A stretch of 64,000 bases of DNA from Paenibacillus durus ATCC 35681 (GCF_000993825.1 NZ_CP011114.1:5208001-5272000); one strand, 5' to 3'. Positions 43,541 to 51,625 are shown, numbered from the stretch's first letter. Notes: a model not told the origin generated them from the sequence alone. Numbers and translations: made by a program.

Positions 43541-43729
43541 TCATTTAGCTACTCCTCCGTTGGAGCATCCTGGAGAACATGATGTACAGCGCATTGAACA
43601 TCCTATTGTACATCTTGCGATATCCTCCTCATCCTCCGTTACAGCCTCAATGATAAGTTCTCTTAAAAGCTCACGCTTCGAGAGACCTGATCCCGAAAGA
43701 AGCGCCCGGATTTCATTTAACCCACTCAT
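43541..43729 (-). CDS. Cys-rich RiPP precursor peptide 1
   Basis: A 62-residue peptide; ATG 43729 follows GAGGTG by 6 bases. The leader MSGLNEIRALLSGSGLSKRELLRELIIEAV has a helix-forming pattern. The C-terminal core has six Cys in about 20 residues, ARCTIGCSMRCTSCSPGC, with the CxxGC pattern twice. It resembles Cys-rich thioether (ranthipeptide/sactipeptide-like) precursors by layout. It lies 16 bases before the radical SAM gene and is a paralogue of peptide 2. Confidence 0.78.
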   Translation of the reverse strand: MSGLNEIRALLSGSGLSKRELLRELIIEAVTEDEEDIARCTIGCSMRCTSCSPGCSNGGVAK

Positions 43730-43775
43730 TACTGTCACCTCATTCTCTATGATTTGAAGTCCTTAAACCAGCGCA

Positions 43776-43949
43776 TCACTTTGCCGAAGGTCCAGTATTG
43801 CAACCTGTTTGACAATTGATACACCCCGCATCACACTGCCCGCATATGGCCATATTGTCCGTGACAGCATCAATCAGCTCTTTTAGAAGCTGACGCTTGG
43901 AGAGACCGCATTCGCACAGAAGAGCCTTGATTTCCTGTAATTCACTCAT
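43776..43949 (-). CDS. Cys-rich RiPP precursor peptide 2
   Basis: A 57-residue peptide; ATG 43949 with GAGGTG before it. The leader MSELQEIKALLCECGLSKRQLLKELIDAVT parallels peptide 1 (LSKR.LL.ELI shared), while the core ICGQCDAGCINCQTGCNTG differs but keeps Cys spacing and the CxxGC pattern. A conserved leader with a variable core is the usual mark of RiPP precursor pairs. First gene of the three-gene unit. No transporter or protease gene is adjacent. Confidence 0.78.
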   Translation of the reverse strand: MSELQEIKALLCECGLSKRQLLKELIDAVTDNMAICGQCDAGCINCQTGCNTGPSAK

Positions 43950-44055
43950 CACTATCACCTCGTCTTTAGCTATATTGTATATTTTTTCACATAAGTCGGT
44001 TTTCCATACCCTTATCTTGGAAATCGAAACGAAAAAAGCCCAAGTGTCAAAAGAA

Positions 44056-44094
44056 AATAATGTTCTAGACTGAAAAATAAAGTGTTAGACTCGG
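44056..44094 (+). repeat. AAATAAAGTNTTAGACTGA-type repeats, cluster A
   Basis: Two tandem copies about 20 bases apart (AAATAATGTTCTAGACTGAA, AAATAAAGTGTTAGACTCGG). Related repeats lie at 46543-46584 in the same direction and at 49198-49338 inverted. Confidence 0.6.
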
Positions 44095-44234
44095 TTAATT
44101 GTAGTAACGTAAATAGAGGATGGTTAGTTCATTATATGAGCTGATCTCCTCTATTTTTTGTTTAAAAGAAATATTAACTAAGGCTATATAGCTTGGTATA
44201 GATTGTTTAATATATTGAGGATAAATACTTACGT

Positions 44235-44656
44235 ATGAATGGGAAAATCCATGAGATTCATAAGGATGAAGAAATCCCATACGATATCCTGGAAACGCTC
44301 TGGCGTGATCAGAAGCTAAATGCGATCGATAATCCCTACGGCTCCTGTCGGGCTCGTGTAAATGGTAATTGTCCATACGCGGAAGAACCCCCCTGTTTAA
44401 CTTGTAACGGCGGCAGCCCTTGTAAAGACTTAGCTGTAGGTCTCTCTGACATGGACGTACCTAAGTACGAAATTCATATTCAATCTACCTCAAAAATGAT
44501 AGAAGTTGCCAAACATACGGCCGCGACGAAATTGCGGAGAAAAACCAAAAGAACCTTGATCGTCTGACCAGCATCTATGAGACGATCAGAAAAGGCAACA
44601 TCGTCTTTGGGCGTATGGAGCGTATCAAAGGAAAGAAAGGTGTAAAACATGTCTGA
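44235..44656 (+). pseudogene. 3' part of a Tn554-type TnpB recombinase
   Basis: NGKIHEIHKDEEIPYDILETLWRDQKLNAIDNPYGSCRARVNGNCPYAEEPPCLTC through KYEIHIQSTSKMIEVAK is the C-terminal cysteine-containing tail of the Tn554-family tyrosine recombinase. One A is missing near 44513; the other frame then continues YGRDEIAEKNQKNLDRL to IKGKKGVKHV, ending on the start of the next gene. The catalytic part upstream is gone. Confidence 0.75.
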
Positions 44657-45029
44657 TTACGATCGTAGAGCGCATTTAAAGCAGGTTCATGAGGCTCGCA
44701 AAGCTAAGACCATACAAAGAGTGGATGAGTCGATTAGACGGCTTGTAAAAGCCAAAGAGGGCATCAATTTTAATAGTGTTGCAACTGATGCTGGCGTAAG
44801 TAAAGCAACGCTCTATAACAATCCTGAGATACGAGGGCGCATTGAATCGCTTCGTCAGCAGCAAGCTCAAGTGCCGACACCAAAACAAATCAAGCGAGAG
44901 ATGGATGAGAACAACAAGGACGCCATCATTGATGCGTTAAAACGAAAGATGAAGAAGCTCGAAGATGAAAATAAAAAGTTGCGAGAACAACTTAAGTTTT
45001 CCTATGCGGAGGTCTATCAAAAGATTTGA
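44649..45029 (+). CDS. Tn554-type TnpC / DUF6262 accessory protein
   Basis: A 126-residue basic protein. ATG with GAAAGG about 9 bases before, overlapping the end of the recombinase frame as in the parent transposon. VDESIRRLVKAKEGINFNSVATDAGVSKATLYNNPEIRGRIE is a helix-turn-helix-like segment; residues 90-120 form a coiled coil (DALKRKMKKLEDENKKLREQL). In Tn554 relatives it sets orientation and efficiency of transposition. Here its recombinase partners are lost. Confidence 0.8.
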   Translation: MSDYDRRAHLKQVHEARKAKTIQRVDESIRRLVKAKEGINFNSVATDAGVSKATLYNNPEIRGRIESLRQQQAQVPTPKQIKREMDENNKDAIIDALKRKMKKLEDENKKLREQLKFSYAEVYQKI

Positions 45030-45173
45030 GGGAATTTCTATTACCTTATTAAGCTAACTGGCAGGATACCCTGGAAAAAACAGTCTCACTCAGTGAAGAC
45101 ACATTTGGGCATATAACGTTATTTATGACATATCTTAAGGGGGTAAACCTATTAAGAAGGGATGATTTTTGTG

Positions 45174-46226
45174 ATGCCTAATCAAAATCAATTTTATAAG
45201 GTTGTCAACAAAAAAAAGGGACTTGTACAGGATTATGGATATCCAGAAGACGGAAAGGAAATAACTTTGTATCCGTGGCATGGGGGGGATAATCAACGAT
45301 GGATGTTCGTACCGCTTAATAATAATTATTATGCGATTGTCAACAAAAAAAAGGGACTTGTACAGGATTACGGATATCCGGAAGACGGAAAGGAAATAAC
45401 TTTGTATCCGTGGCATGGGGGGGATAATCAACAATGGTTCCTACATGATTTGGAAGGTGGTTACAAAAAAATTACCAACAAAAAAAAGGGACTTGTACAG
45501 GATTATGGATATCCAGAAGACGGAAAGGAAATAACTTTGTATCCGTGGCATGGGGGGGATAATCAACGATGGCTTCCTGAAGCTGTAGAAAGCTTCAACC
45601 TACCTTCTGTCCCAACGTATCCTGTACCGGCTGTCCCGCAATATGGGAATATAAATGATGTACTACCAGAGTTTACTGACAAGGTTACAACTCAATATAC
45701 GCTAGCACCATTTATTGCGGTTGACGATCCTTATTATAGTGATGGGCAACAACAAATAAAAACTAATCCCTATTATTTATACATAAGAAAACAATACTGG
45801 AAGCGAGTAGCTTCACATACACTTGCTCCGAATGAAACACACAAATATATACAAACCACAGGTATGACACAGGAAGATCAAAATTTAGTTTCAAAAACTG
45901 TTGGTCATACGATTGGGGTAGACGTAGGATTTCAATTTGGAAAGGCGGAAAAGAGTCATTCTTCTGCTAGTCTGTCTTATCAATATACAACGCAACTAGC
46001 AACACATGAAAGTCACACAACTACACAAATGACTGAAGAAACAAAAGAATTGTCAATTTTCAATTCGAATCCCTATATTGTCGCATGGACTAAATATGTA
46101 TTGGTTTCAGAATATAGTGTACAACGTTCAGACGGTACACTCGTAAGGGAACCATGGACAGTAACAGATCCAAATACCACAAGTTCCAGTTACTATCCTC
46201 CAACAGCAAACCTTTTGGATAATTAG
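45174..46226 (+). CDS. three-repeat beta-trefoil lectin with toxin-like C-terminus
   Basis: About 350 residues; ATG 45174 is preferred because GAAGGGATG lies 8-10 bases before, though ATG 45162 is possible. Residues 5-135 are three near-identical 45-residue units, each ending WHGGDNQ.W, the QxW-type mark of ricin-B beta-trefoil sugar-binding domains. A proline-rich linker (PSVPTYPVPAVPQY) leads to a 200-residue part rich in Ser/Thr/aromatic strands: HTIGVDVGFQFGKAEKSHSS and THESHTTTQMTEETKEL look like the insertion loop of aerolysin-like pore formers. A lectin plus pore-forming or insecticidal role is an inference. There is no signal peptide, as in many Bacillus/Paenibacillus insecticidal proteins. 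Confidence 0.78.
   Translation: MPNQNQFYKVVNKKKGLVQDYGYPEDGKEITLYPWHGGDNQRWMFVPLNNNYYAIVNKKKGLVQDYGYPEDGKEITLYPWHGGDNQQWFLHDLEGGYKKITNKKKGLVQDYGYPEDGKEITLYPWHGGDNQRWLPEAVESFNLPSVPTYPVPAVPQYGNINDVLPEFTDKVTTQYTLAPFIAVDDPYYSDGQQQIKTNPYYLYIRKQYWKRVASHTLAPNETHKYIQTTGMTQEDQNLVSKTVGHTIGVDVGFQFGKAEKSHSSASLSYQYTTQLATHESHTTTQMTEETKELSIFNSNPYIVAWTKYVLVSEYSVQRSDGTLVREPWTVTDPNTTSSSYYPPTANLLDN
45204..45572 (+). repeat. three near-identical 99-bp repeats at a 135-bp period
   Basis: Copies at 45204-45302, 45339-45437 and 45474-45572 differ at only a few bases, all starting AACAAAAAAAAGGGACTTG after two to three bases. The 36-base gaps are divergent. The period is exactly 45 codons. DNA-level identity beyond protein need suggests recent expansion or gene conversion. 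Confidence 0.92.
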
Positions 46227-46228
46227 AA

Positions 46229-46392
46229 CATGCAAAGGGAAGATTTAATTTTCAAGTACCGAACTTAGAAAAACTTTGGGAAGAATTAAAAGATAAAGTA
46301 GCCGTTATTAATGAACTGCATACTACGTCTTGGTACTACTAAATTTACATTTTGCCGACCTTGATGGTAATGAACTTGGATTTATGTATTAA
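46229..46392 (+). pseudogene. C-terminal remnant of a VOC/bleomycin-resistance-type protein
   Basis: HAKGRFNFQVPNLEKLWEELKDKVAVINELHTTSWYY stops at TAA; in the next frame FADLDGNELGFMY follows. Together they are the end of a VOC-fold protein (family ending: DPDGN..GF). It begins right at the stop of the lectin gene, so the lectin may have been inserted beside it. Confidence 0.7.
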
Positions 46393-46456
46393 CAGGAACG
46401 TATTAAATCATAAGTAGTACGAATCATCCAACTAACGGGACACGATAGTTAAACAT

Positions 46457-46505
46457 AAAGGGTTCCACATATTATACATGACTAATATGTGGAACCCTTT
46501 ATTAT
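46457..46505. terminator. strong hairpin terminator
   Basis: AAAGGGTTCCACATATTA (46457-46474) pairs perfectly with TAATATGTGGAACCCTTT (46483-46500), followed by ATTATAT. Confidence 0.8.
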
Positions 46506-46542
46506 ATCTGACTTTCCTAAATTTAGGTCTTGATAAACTGAG

Positions 46543-46584
46543 CAAATAAAGTTGTAGACTGAGAAAATAAAGTATTAGACTGAC
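46543..46584 (+). repeat. AAATAAAGTNTTAGACTGA-type repeats, cluster B
   Basis: AAATAAAGTTGTAGACTGAG and AAATAAAGTATTAGACTGAC, about 22 bases apart, same direction as cluster A. The following ACAATGCTTCAT also recurs near cluster C (ACGATGCTTCAA at 49273). Confidence 0.65.
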
Positions 46585-46659
46585 AATGCTTCATAATACG
46601 AACGGGCAGGATAGTTAAAGCTGACGATTAATCGTATGGCCTTACGAAGACAAAAAAAG

Positions 46660-46697
46660 CGCCGGCTCACGATGATATCATGGAACTGGCGCTTATT
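46660..46697 (-). terminator. terminator of the hydrolase operon
   Basis: AGCGCC...GGCGCT pairs across a loop of about 26 bases with AAAAAAA on the plus-strand left side, i.e. a T-run on the minus strand. It lies after the minus-strand hydrolase gene. Confidence 0.55.
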
Positions 46698-46864
46698 CGA
46701 TTGTTTCCATATATACGTTCAAATGGAGCTGCTTTAACAACCGTTCCAAGAGCACCGCCGCTTCCACCCCCAAGGGTGCAAATTGATCAGCGCTGCGCCC
46801 CTGGGCCTACTCGTCCCATTGGGCACTGCGGGACTCCGGCTGGTTGCTATTCAGGAAGCGCGTG

Positions 46865-47755
46865 TCAATTGCGATGAGCCGTTCGCTCTATGCCATCAGC
46901 GGTTACTTTGTACAGTTGGTGCGGCAGGTCGTGTCCCATGCCGTCAACCAACATTAGCTCGGCGCCCGGGATGGCAGAAGCCGTGTCCTCGCCACACGCC
47001 GGGACGAACAGGGGATCGTCCATCCCATGAATGACAAGTGCTGGTACTTTTATGGTCGCCAGCCGCGGACGACGGTCACCGGAGACAGCGATCGCAGCAA
47101 TTTGTCGTCCGACACTGCCTGGATCGTAGGCTCGCTGGACTTCCTCCAGAATGAGTGCCCGATAAGCGTCTTCTTCAAACGGATAGCCAGCGCCAGCGAT
47201 GCGTTTGGCAAAAGAGAGGCTGTGCGCCAAAAATCCTGCTTCATCCTCAAATGGGTTCGGCGCCGGTTTAGTCATCATCCCCATGACATCCGGGGAAGCT
47301 TGCGGAAGGGTGGGATTACCGGAACTAGACATAATGGAGGTGAGTGATAAAACCCGTTCAGGGTACTCACTGGCTGCAATCTGGGCGATCATTCCGCCCA
47401 TTGACCTGCCAACGAAATGTGCCCGGTCAATTGAAAGGGCGTCGAGCAGTCCGATAGCGTCGTTGGACATGTCATCGAGAGTGTAAGGGATGTCCGGTCG
47501 CTGTCCCGACATGAGAGCAGTCGCTAATGCGTCAAAATCCAGCGTCCGATAATGGCTAAAGTGTGTTGAGCAACCTACGTCGCGATTGTCAAAGCGGATC
47601 ACCCGAAAGCCCCGCGCTGCCAATAGTTCACAAAACGGAACCGTCCAGCGGATCATCTGGGTTCCAAGCCCGGCGATTAGGATAATAGCCTCGTCATTTT
47701 CGTTACCGAAACTATCATAGGCCAACTCAACACCGTTAACTTTTAGAATGTTCAT
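46865..47755 (-). CDS. alpha/beta hydrolase
   Basis: A 296-residue cytoplasmic hydrolase. ATG 47755 has AAGGAG 8 bases before it. GLGTQMIRWTVPFCELLAARGFRVIRFDNRDVGCS forms the oxyanion region, VGRSMGG the nucleophile elbow, HGMDDPLF the acid and GMGHDLPH the His. It resembles esterases of the RdmC/PldB-like group; the substrate is unknown. It follows the DUF1330 gene by 19 bases in a minus-strand operon with DUF2239. Higher GC than the flanking genes. Confidence 0.88.
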   Translation of the reverse strand: MNILKVNGVELAYDSFGNENDEAIILIAGLGTQMIRWTVPFCELLAARGFRVIRFDNRDVGCSTHFSHYRTLDFDALATALMSGQRPDIPYTLDDMSNDAIGLLDALSIDRAHFVGRSMGGMIAQIAASEYPERVLSLTSIMSSSGNPTLPQASPDVMGMMTKPAPNPFEDEAGFLAHSLSFAKRIAGAGYPFEEDAYRALILEEVQRAYDPGSVGRQIAAIAVSGDRRPRLATIKVPALVIHGMDDPLFVPACGEDTASAIPGAELMLVDGMGHDLPHQLYKVTADGIERTAHRN

Positions 47756-47773
47756 GGTCATGTTCTCCTTCAA

Positions 47774-48214
47774 TTAATTCGGTTTCGGAAGTTCTGCCAT
47801 AGGCAGAAGGCGTGAATCTTCTATCGCTGCAGTCCGGTGACCGATACCGGCCAGGTAGTCTTGATGACTTGAAAAAGCTAGAAATGACTGCGCGCTACTC
47901 TGGCGGATCAGCATGACAAGATCCCATTTCTCGTCTTCGGGTCCGATAAGAAACTCTCCGCCATCGCCAAGAAACACGATTTCACCTCCGCTTTCACGGA
48001 GATATGGGAGGGTGTGCTCAATATAGCGGTTGAAAGCTTCGGCACCGCTAATAGGGACCTCCGGTGTTAGTTCAGGATTGGCTGTGTAATCAGCAACATC
48101 ACGAAAACGCAGCAGGTTCAACATGACGATGCTGCCCTCAATGCCTCGTTGCATGAACCTCATGCCAGCGCGTTGCGTTGGTTCAATGTAACGAATAGAT
48201 TCTAACTCAGTCAT
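47774..48214 (-). CDS. DUF1330-family protein
   Basis: A 146-residue protein with VMLNLLRFRDVADY, SGAEAFNRYIEHTLPYLRESGGEIVFLGDGGEFLIGPEDEKWDLVMLIRQSSAQSFLAFSSHQDYLAGIGHR, the ferredoxin-like alpha/beta pattern of DUF1330. ATG with AAAGGAG about 8 bases before. No catalytic role is established for the family. Operon member with the hydrolase. Confidence 0.82.
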   Translation of the reverse strand: MTELESIRYIEPTQRAGMRFMQRGIEGSIVMLNLLRFRDVADYTANPELTPEVPISGAEAFNRYIEHTLPYLRESGGEIVFLGDGGEFLIGPEDEKWDLVMLIRQSSAQSFLAFSSHQDYLAGIGHRTAAIEDSRLLPMAELPKPN

Positions 48215-48268
48215 AGTGACTCCTTTCGCAATTCCTTTTTAATTCTTTACGCCCTCATATGCTTTCAT

Positions 48269-48880
48269 TCATAAGTTCTCTTCAGGGAATGCATTGGCGG
48301 CTAATCTCTTGACATGGTTTCTGATATCAGGTGCCCAGTCATCGATGAAGTGGTAAAAACGATCCAAATCACCGGCATACAGTGCCCGCAGAGCTTCTTC
48401 GTATTGATTGAAGTCCCCGGCCATAGCTGTCATAAAGTTATATGTTGCTTCTTGTGACTCTCGGATTGTGCTCTGTTGTTCTCCAGTACGGCGAGCTTCA
48501 TCAATGAGTTTTCGTAATGTTACCGACGCCCCTCCAGGTTGACTCTTGAGCCATTCCCAATGCCGAGGCAATAACGTAACCTCACCGGATACAACACCCA
48601 GCTTGGGTCGACCGACCCGCCGTGTAGTCTGGTGATTCACTTCTGTACCGGGTGAGTCACCAAACTGTTCTCCTAATCGTTTAAGCACATCATCTGTCTT
48701 CCCACGAAAATCAACATCTATTGGCTTCCCCGTAGAATCGTCAAATATAAGCAGCTGTGTGAGTTCTCTGTCACTCAGAGCATCCTTCACTGTAGTAACA
48801 ACGTGCTGTAACGAACCACTGGCGACGACTCCCACACCCAAAAATGCCGTGCAGTAAAAGCGTGTTAGGGCATTACTCAT
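48269..48880 (-). CDS. DUF2239-family protein
   Basis: A 203-residue protein; ATG 48880 has AAGGAGGT 5 bases before. TRFYCTAFLGVGVVASGSL, QLLIFDDSTGKPIDVDFRG and RVGRPKLGVVSGEVTLLPRHWEWLKSQPGGASVTLRKLIDEAR match DUF2239; the function is unknown. The double operator at 48907-48948 stands right before it, so it heads the repressed unit DUF2239-DUF1330-hydrolase. Confidence 0.82.
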   Translation of the reverse strand: MSNALTRFYCTAFLGVGVVASGSLQHVVTTVKDALSDRELTQLLIFDDSTGKPIDVDFRGKTDDVLKRLGEQFGDSPGTEVNHQTTRRVGRPKLGVVSGEVTLLPRHWEWLKSQPGGASVTLRKLIDEARRTGEQQSTIRESQEATYNFMTAMAGDFNQYEEALRALYAGDLDRFYHFIDDWAPDIRNHVKRLAANAFPEENL

Positions 48881-48906
48881 GCTGACCTCCTTTCTGCTCG
48901 TCTCAA

Positions 48907-48948
48907 TTTTACCCGGGTAAAAATAAAAAATCAATATTACCTGGGTAA
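48907..48948 (-). promoter_or_regulatory. double TTACCCGGGTAA operator
   Basis: The perfect 16-bp palindrome TTTTACCCGGGTAAAA (48907-48922) and TTACCTGGGTAA (48937-48948, one change) are centred 28 bases apart. Their regulator is not next to them; a TetR- or MarR-like dimer would fit. Confidence 0.75.
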
Positions 48949-49197
48949 AATGTACTTTCCCGTTCGTAATGTAGGGAATAAATGCAAAAGATACGGCCTA
49001 AGAGGAACCGCGCTGTTGAGGGCGGAACTGGCAAAGTATTTGCTCGGCGAGCGGCCAGACTACGCGTACTTGAAAAGCTTATTCCAGCACTTGAGAGCGG
49101 AGCGATGAAATAATCAATGTTACTGTCGAGTGGAAAGGTATTATAAAAGAGCTACAGCTTTCAACTAACGAGGAACGTTAGTTGAACGACAACTGCG

Positions 49198-49338
49198 GCA
49201 GTCTAAGACTTTGATATCAAGTCTTGGTTCGCCGCTGCTTTTATTAATGGATCAGTCTAAAACTTATTTTTTAAAAGCTGACGATGCTTCAATTCAAAAA
49301 CCGTGTTAAATCAATGACTCAGTCTAATACTTTATTTT
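49198..49338 (-). repeat. CAGTCTAANACTTTATTT repeats, cluster C (inverted)
   Basis: Three copies: CAGTCTAAGACTTTGAT (49198), CAGTCTAAAACTTATTTTT (49253) and CAGTCTAATACTTTATTTT (49320). They are the reverse complement of clusters A and B and so close off the segment 46.5-49.3 kb. The rest of 48960-49490 has no supported gene; LRGTALLRAELAKYLLGE near 49000 is a coding-like scrap. Confidence 0.6.
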
Positions 49339-49493
49339 CGCCGAACACCAAGACCTATATGGTGCTTGAGCTACAGTCAGATACAAGAGAACGAAGTGCG
49401 AAAAGCCGCCAATCAGCTGGTCTGGAAGTGACGGGAGAACTGGCTTACCCTAGTCAGATCTCCCGGTGTTCTTTTTATCGACGGGCAAGAGGA

Positions 49494-50098
49494 TCATGCG
49501 TCCAGCCGATGGTCATATTTTTCCCTCAGACGCTTGATGTCTGCTCTGGGAGGAGCGCCAAACATACGGGAATATTCCCGGCTGAATTGGGATGCGCTTT
49601 CGTAGCCTACCCGGAATGCAACATCGGCGGCGTCCGCCGACTCGGATAGCAGAAGGCGCCGAGCTTCCTGCAAGCGCAGCTGTTTTTGAAACTGAATAGG
49701 GCTCATCGCGGTGACCTCTTTGAAGTGCCGGTGAAACGAAGAAATACTCATGCTGGCTGTTTCGAGCAAGGAACGGAATGTCTTTCGAATTGTCCAGCAG
49801 ACGGGTTAACCAGGAGTATCGCATCCAGTATTGAACGCTCTATCTTGCCGACAAACAAGGCTCGCTTGGCATTTCCTTTCGAAGCGATTGGAATGTCGGA
49901 GTCATTGATAACCTCTTTTAAACCTTGAGCGATGAAGCATAGGGAAGGGTTCTACACTCTGTGGGCCGGCTTGGTCAAATTAGAGTTGCGGAAAAAATAT
50001 AAAGAGGGAATCGCGGTCTTGTGAACTCCGTCCCGACCGGTATGACGCTCGATCCGTTTGGCGAGTTCATCCCTCTGGTCTCGTATTTCCTCAGACAT
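49494..50098 (-). pseudogene. AraC-family regulator, frameshifted and deleted
   Basis: From ATG 50098 (GGAGGAG before it) MSEEIRDQRDELAKRIERHTGRDGV and SLYFFRNSNLTKPAHRV are readable; then the AraC sensor part is mostly deleted. In later frames follow [14 protein letters not shown] and the full AraC helix-turn-helix: [35 protein letters not shown] and [24 protein letters not shown]. It is divergent from the aldo/keto reductase gene, the common setting for this regulator type. Confidence 0.82.
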
Positions 50099-50290
50099 AA
50101 GCTCCTCCTTGTTGGTGTTCTTTTGTCCAATTAAAAAGCATCTGCGCCGGTGGCGTTAACGAGAGTGAGAGGATTAGGCAAGCATTTGAGACGAATGGGA
50201 TAACGGTCTTATTTTTAATTATCGCATAATAAGGGTATGCCCTGCCTAGGCGGAATGAGGCCTATACCAAACAAAGGAGTTGTGCCAATT

Positions 50291-51274
50291 ATGGATTATG
50301 TCAAACTTGGCCGTACCGGTCTGGAAGTCTCCCGATTATGTCTTGGCTGTATGAGTTATGGGGTGCCCGAACGCGGAATGGCTCCCTGGTCGCTGAATGA
50401 AGAGGAAAGCCGGCCCTTCATTAAAAGAGCGCTGGAGCTCGGGATTAACTTTTTCGATACGGCGAATGTGTACTCCGATGGAACAAGCGAAGAAATTGTC
50501 GGACGCGCCCTAAAGGAATATACCCGCCGGGATGAGGTGGTCATCGCGACGAAGGTATTTTTCCGCATGAGTCCGGGCCCTAACGGTGCGGGGCTTTCCC
50601 GCAAGGCGATCCTGACCGAAATCGATAACAGCCTGAAACGGCTGGGTACGGATTACGTCGATTTATACCAGATCCACCGGTGGGATAATACGACACCGAT
50701 TGAAGAGACGATGGAAGCGCTCCATGACGTCGTGAAAGCAGGCAAGGCCAGATATATCGGAGCGTCTTCCATGTATGCTTGGCAGTTCCTGAAAGCCCAG
50801 CATACCGCTGAGCGCAACGGCTGGACCAAATTTGTCTCCATGCAGAATTTCTACAATTTATTGTACCGGGAAGAAGAGAGGGAAATGCTGCCGTTTTGCC
50901 GCGAGGAGGGAATCGGCGTCATTCCGTGGAGTCCGCTTGCCAGAGGCCGGTTAACCCGGGATTGGGAGGAGCAGACCGCCCGGTCCGAGATCGACGAGTT
51001 CGGAAAGACGCTTTATTCGCAAATGGCCGATGCCGATCGCAAGATTGTGGAGAAAGTAGCTGAGATTGCCGCCAAACGGGGGATTCCGCGCGCGCAGGTT
51101 GCGCTTGCGTGGGTTCTGCAAAAGGAACCGGTGACCGCTCCAATCATCGGCGCAACTAAGCCCCATCATCTGGAGGATGCCGTTGCTGCGCTGTCAGTGA
51201 AGCTGGATGCTGACGAAATGGTGAGCCTGGAAGAGCCTTATGTGCCTCATCCAGTGATGGGTAATCTTAGCTAG
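50291..51274 (+). CDS. aldo/keto reductase
   Basis: A 327-residue NADPH-dependent oxidoreductase. ATG 50291 has AAGGAG about 10 bases before; the frame is open further up but has no ribosome site. MDYVKLGRTGLEVSRLCLGCMSYG is the family head; the catalytic set is Asp and Tyr in FFDTANVYSDGTSEEIVG, Lys in VIATKVF and His in YQIHRWD. VPIIGATKPHHLEDAV-like is the cofactor site. It resembles the YajO/Tas group; reduces aldehydes or ketones. The regulator gene next to it is broken, so control may be lost. Confidence 0.92.
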   Translation: MDYVKLGRTGLEVSRLCLGCMSYGVPERGMAPWSLNEEESRPFIKRALELGINFFDTANVYSDGTSEEIVGRALKEYTRRDEVVIATKVFFRMSPGPNGAGLSRKAILTEIDNSLKRLGTDYVDLYQIHRWDNTTPIEETMEALHDVVKAGKARYIGASSMYAWQFLKAQHTAERNGWTKFVSMQNFYNLLYREEEREMLPFCREEGIGVIPWSPLARGRLTRDWEEQTARSEIDEFGKTLYSQMADADRKIVEKVAEIAAKRGIPRAQVALAWVLQKEPVTAPIIGATKPHHLEDAVAALSVKLDADEMVSLEEPYVPHPVMGNLS

Positions 51275-51298
51275 GGCGGGCCATTATTCACATTATTT

Positions 51299-51514
51299 AT
51301 ATAAAATGAACTTGAAAAAATGACATCAGGGTAAGGAGTAACGAAGGGGAAGTTTGGAACTGTAGGAGCGATAGCGACCGCCTTTGTCTCCGGATTTCAT
51401 CCGCGAAGAGCGGTTAATTATCAAGAAATCTGGAGACAACAGCGGCCGGAAGTCCAAACGTTCCTCGAAGTTACGAACGATACCCAAATGGGAAAATCTC
51501 AAGTTCATTTTATT
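51299..51514. repeat. about 215-bp long palindromic element
   Basis: ATAAAATGAACTTGA (51300-51314) and its exact complement (51499-51513) are the ends. Inside them, GTTTGGAACT and AGTCCAAAC and further GTAACGA/TTACGAAC stretches pair imperfectly, and GGAGCGATAGCGACCGCC lies near the middle with TCTCCGGATTTC/AAATCTGGAGA. It can fold into a long cruciform or RNA stem. MITE-like; no coding potential. Confidence 0.7.
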
Positions 51515-51543
51515 TAGTTAAGTTCAGTTCAGGGAGACTTGCC

Positions 51544-51580
51544 GCCTCAAGGTCATTATTGATCTTGGGGCTATTTTTTT
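51544..51580 (+). terminator. hairpin terminator
   Basis: GCCTCAAGGTC pairs with GATCTTGGGGC across ATTATT, then TATTTTTTT. Confidence 0.7.
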
Positions 51581-51625
51581 AACGGGAAACTAAAAATATT
51601 GAACATCTGACAAAGAACTTAGAAT

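Noticed and set aside
44095..44376. 93-residue minus-strand frame near the Tn554 remnant
   Set aside because: It lies opposite the recognisable recombinase tail and has no coding features.
45135..45434. Minus-strand 99-residue frame with repeated MLIIPPMPRIQSYF-like segments
   Set aside because: It is the antisense of the lectin repeats; the repetition comes from the real plus-strand gene.
45204..45572. Regular repeats that could suggest a CRISPR array
   Set aside because: The units are 99 bp, in frame, and code for beta-trefoil repeats; gaps are also coding. No cas genes are near.
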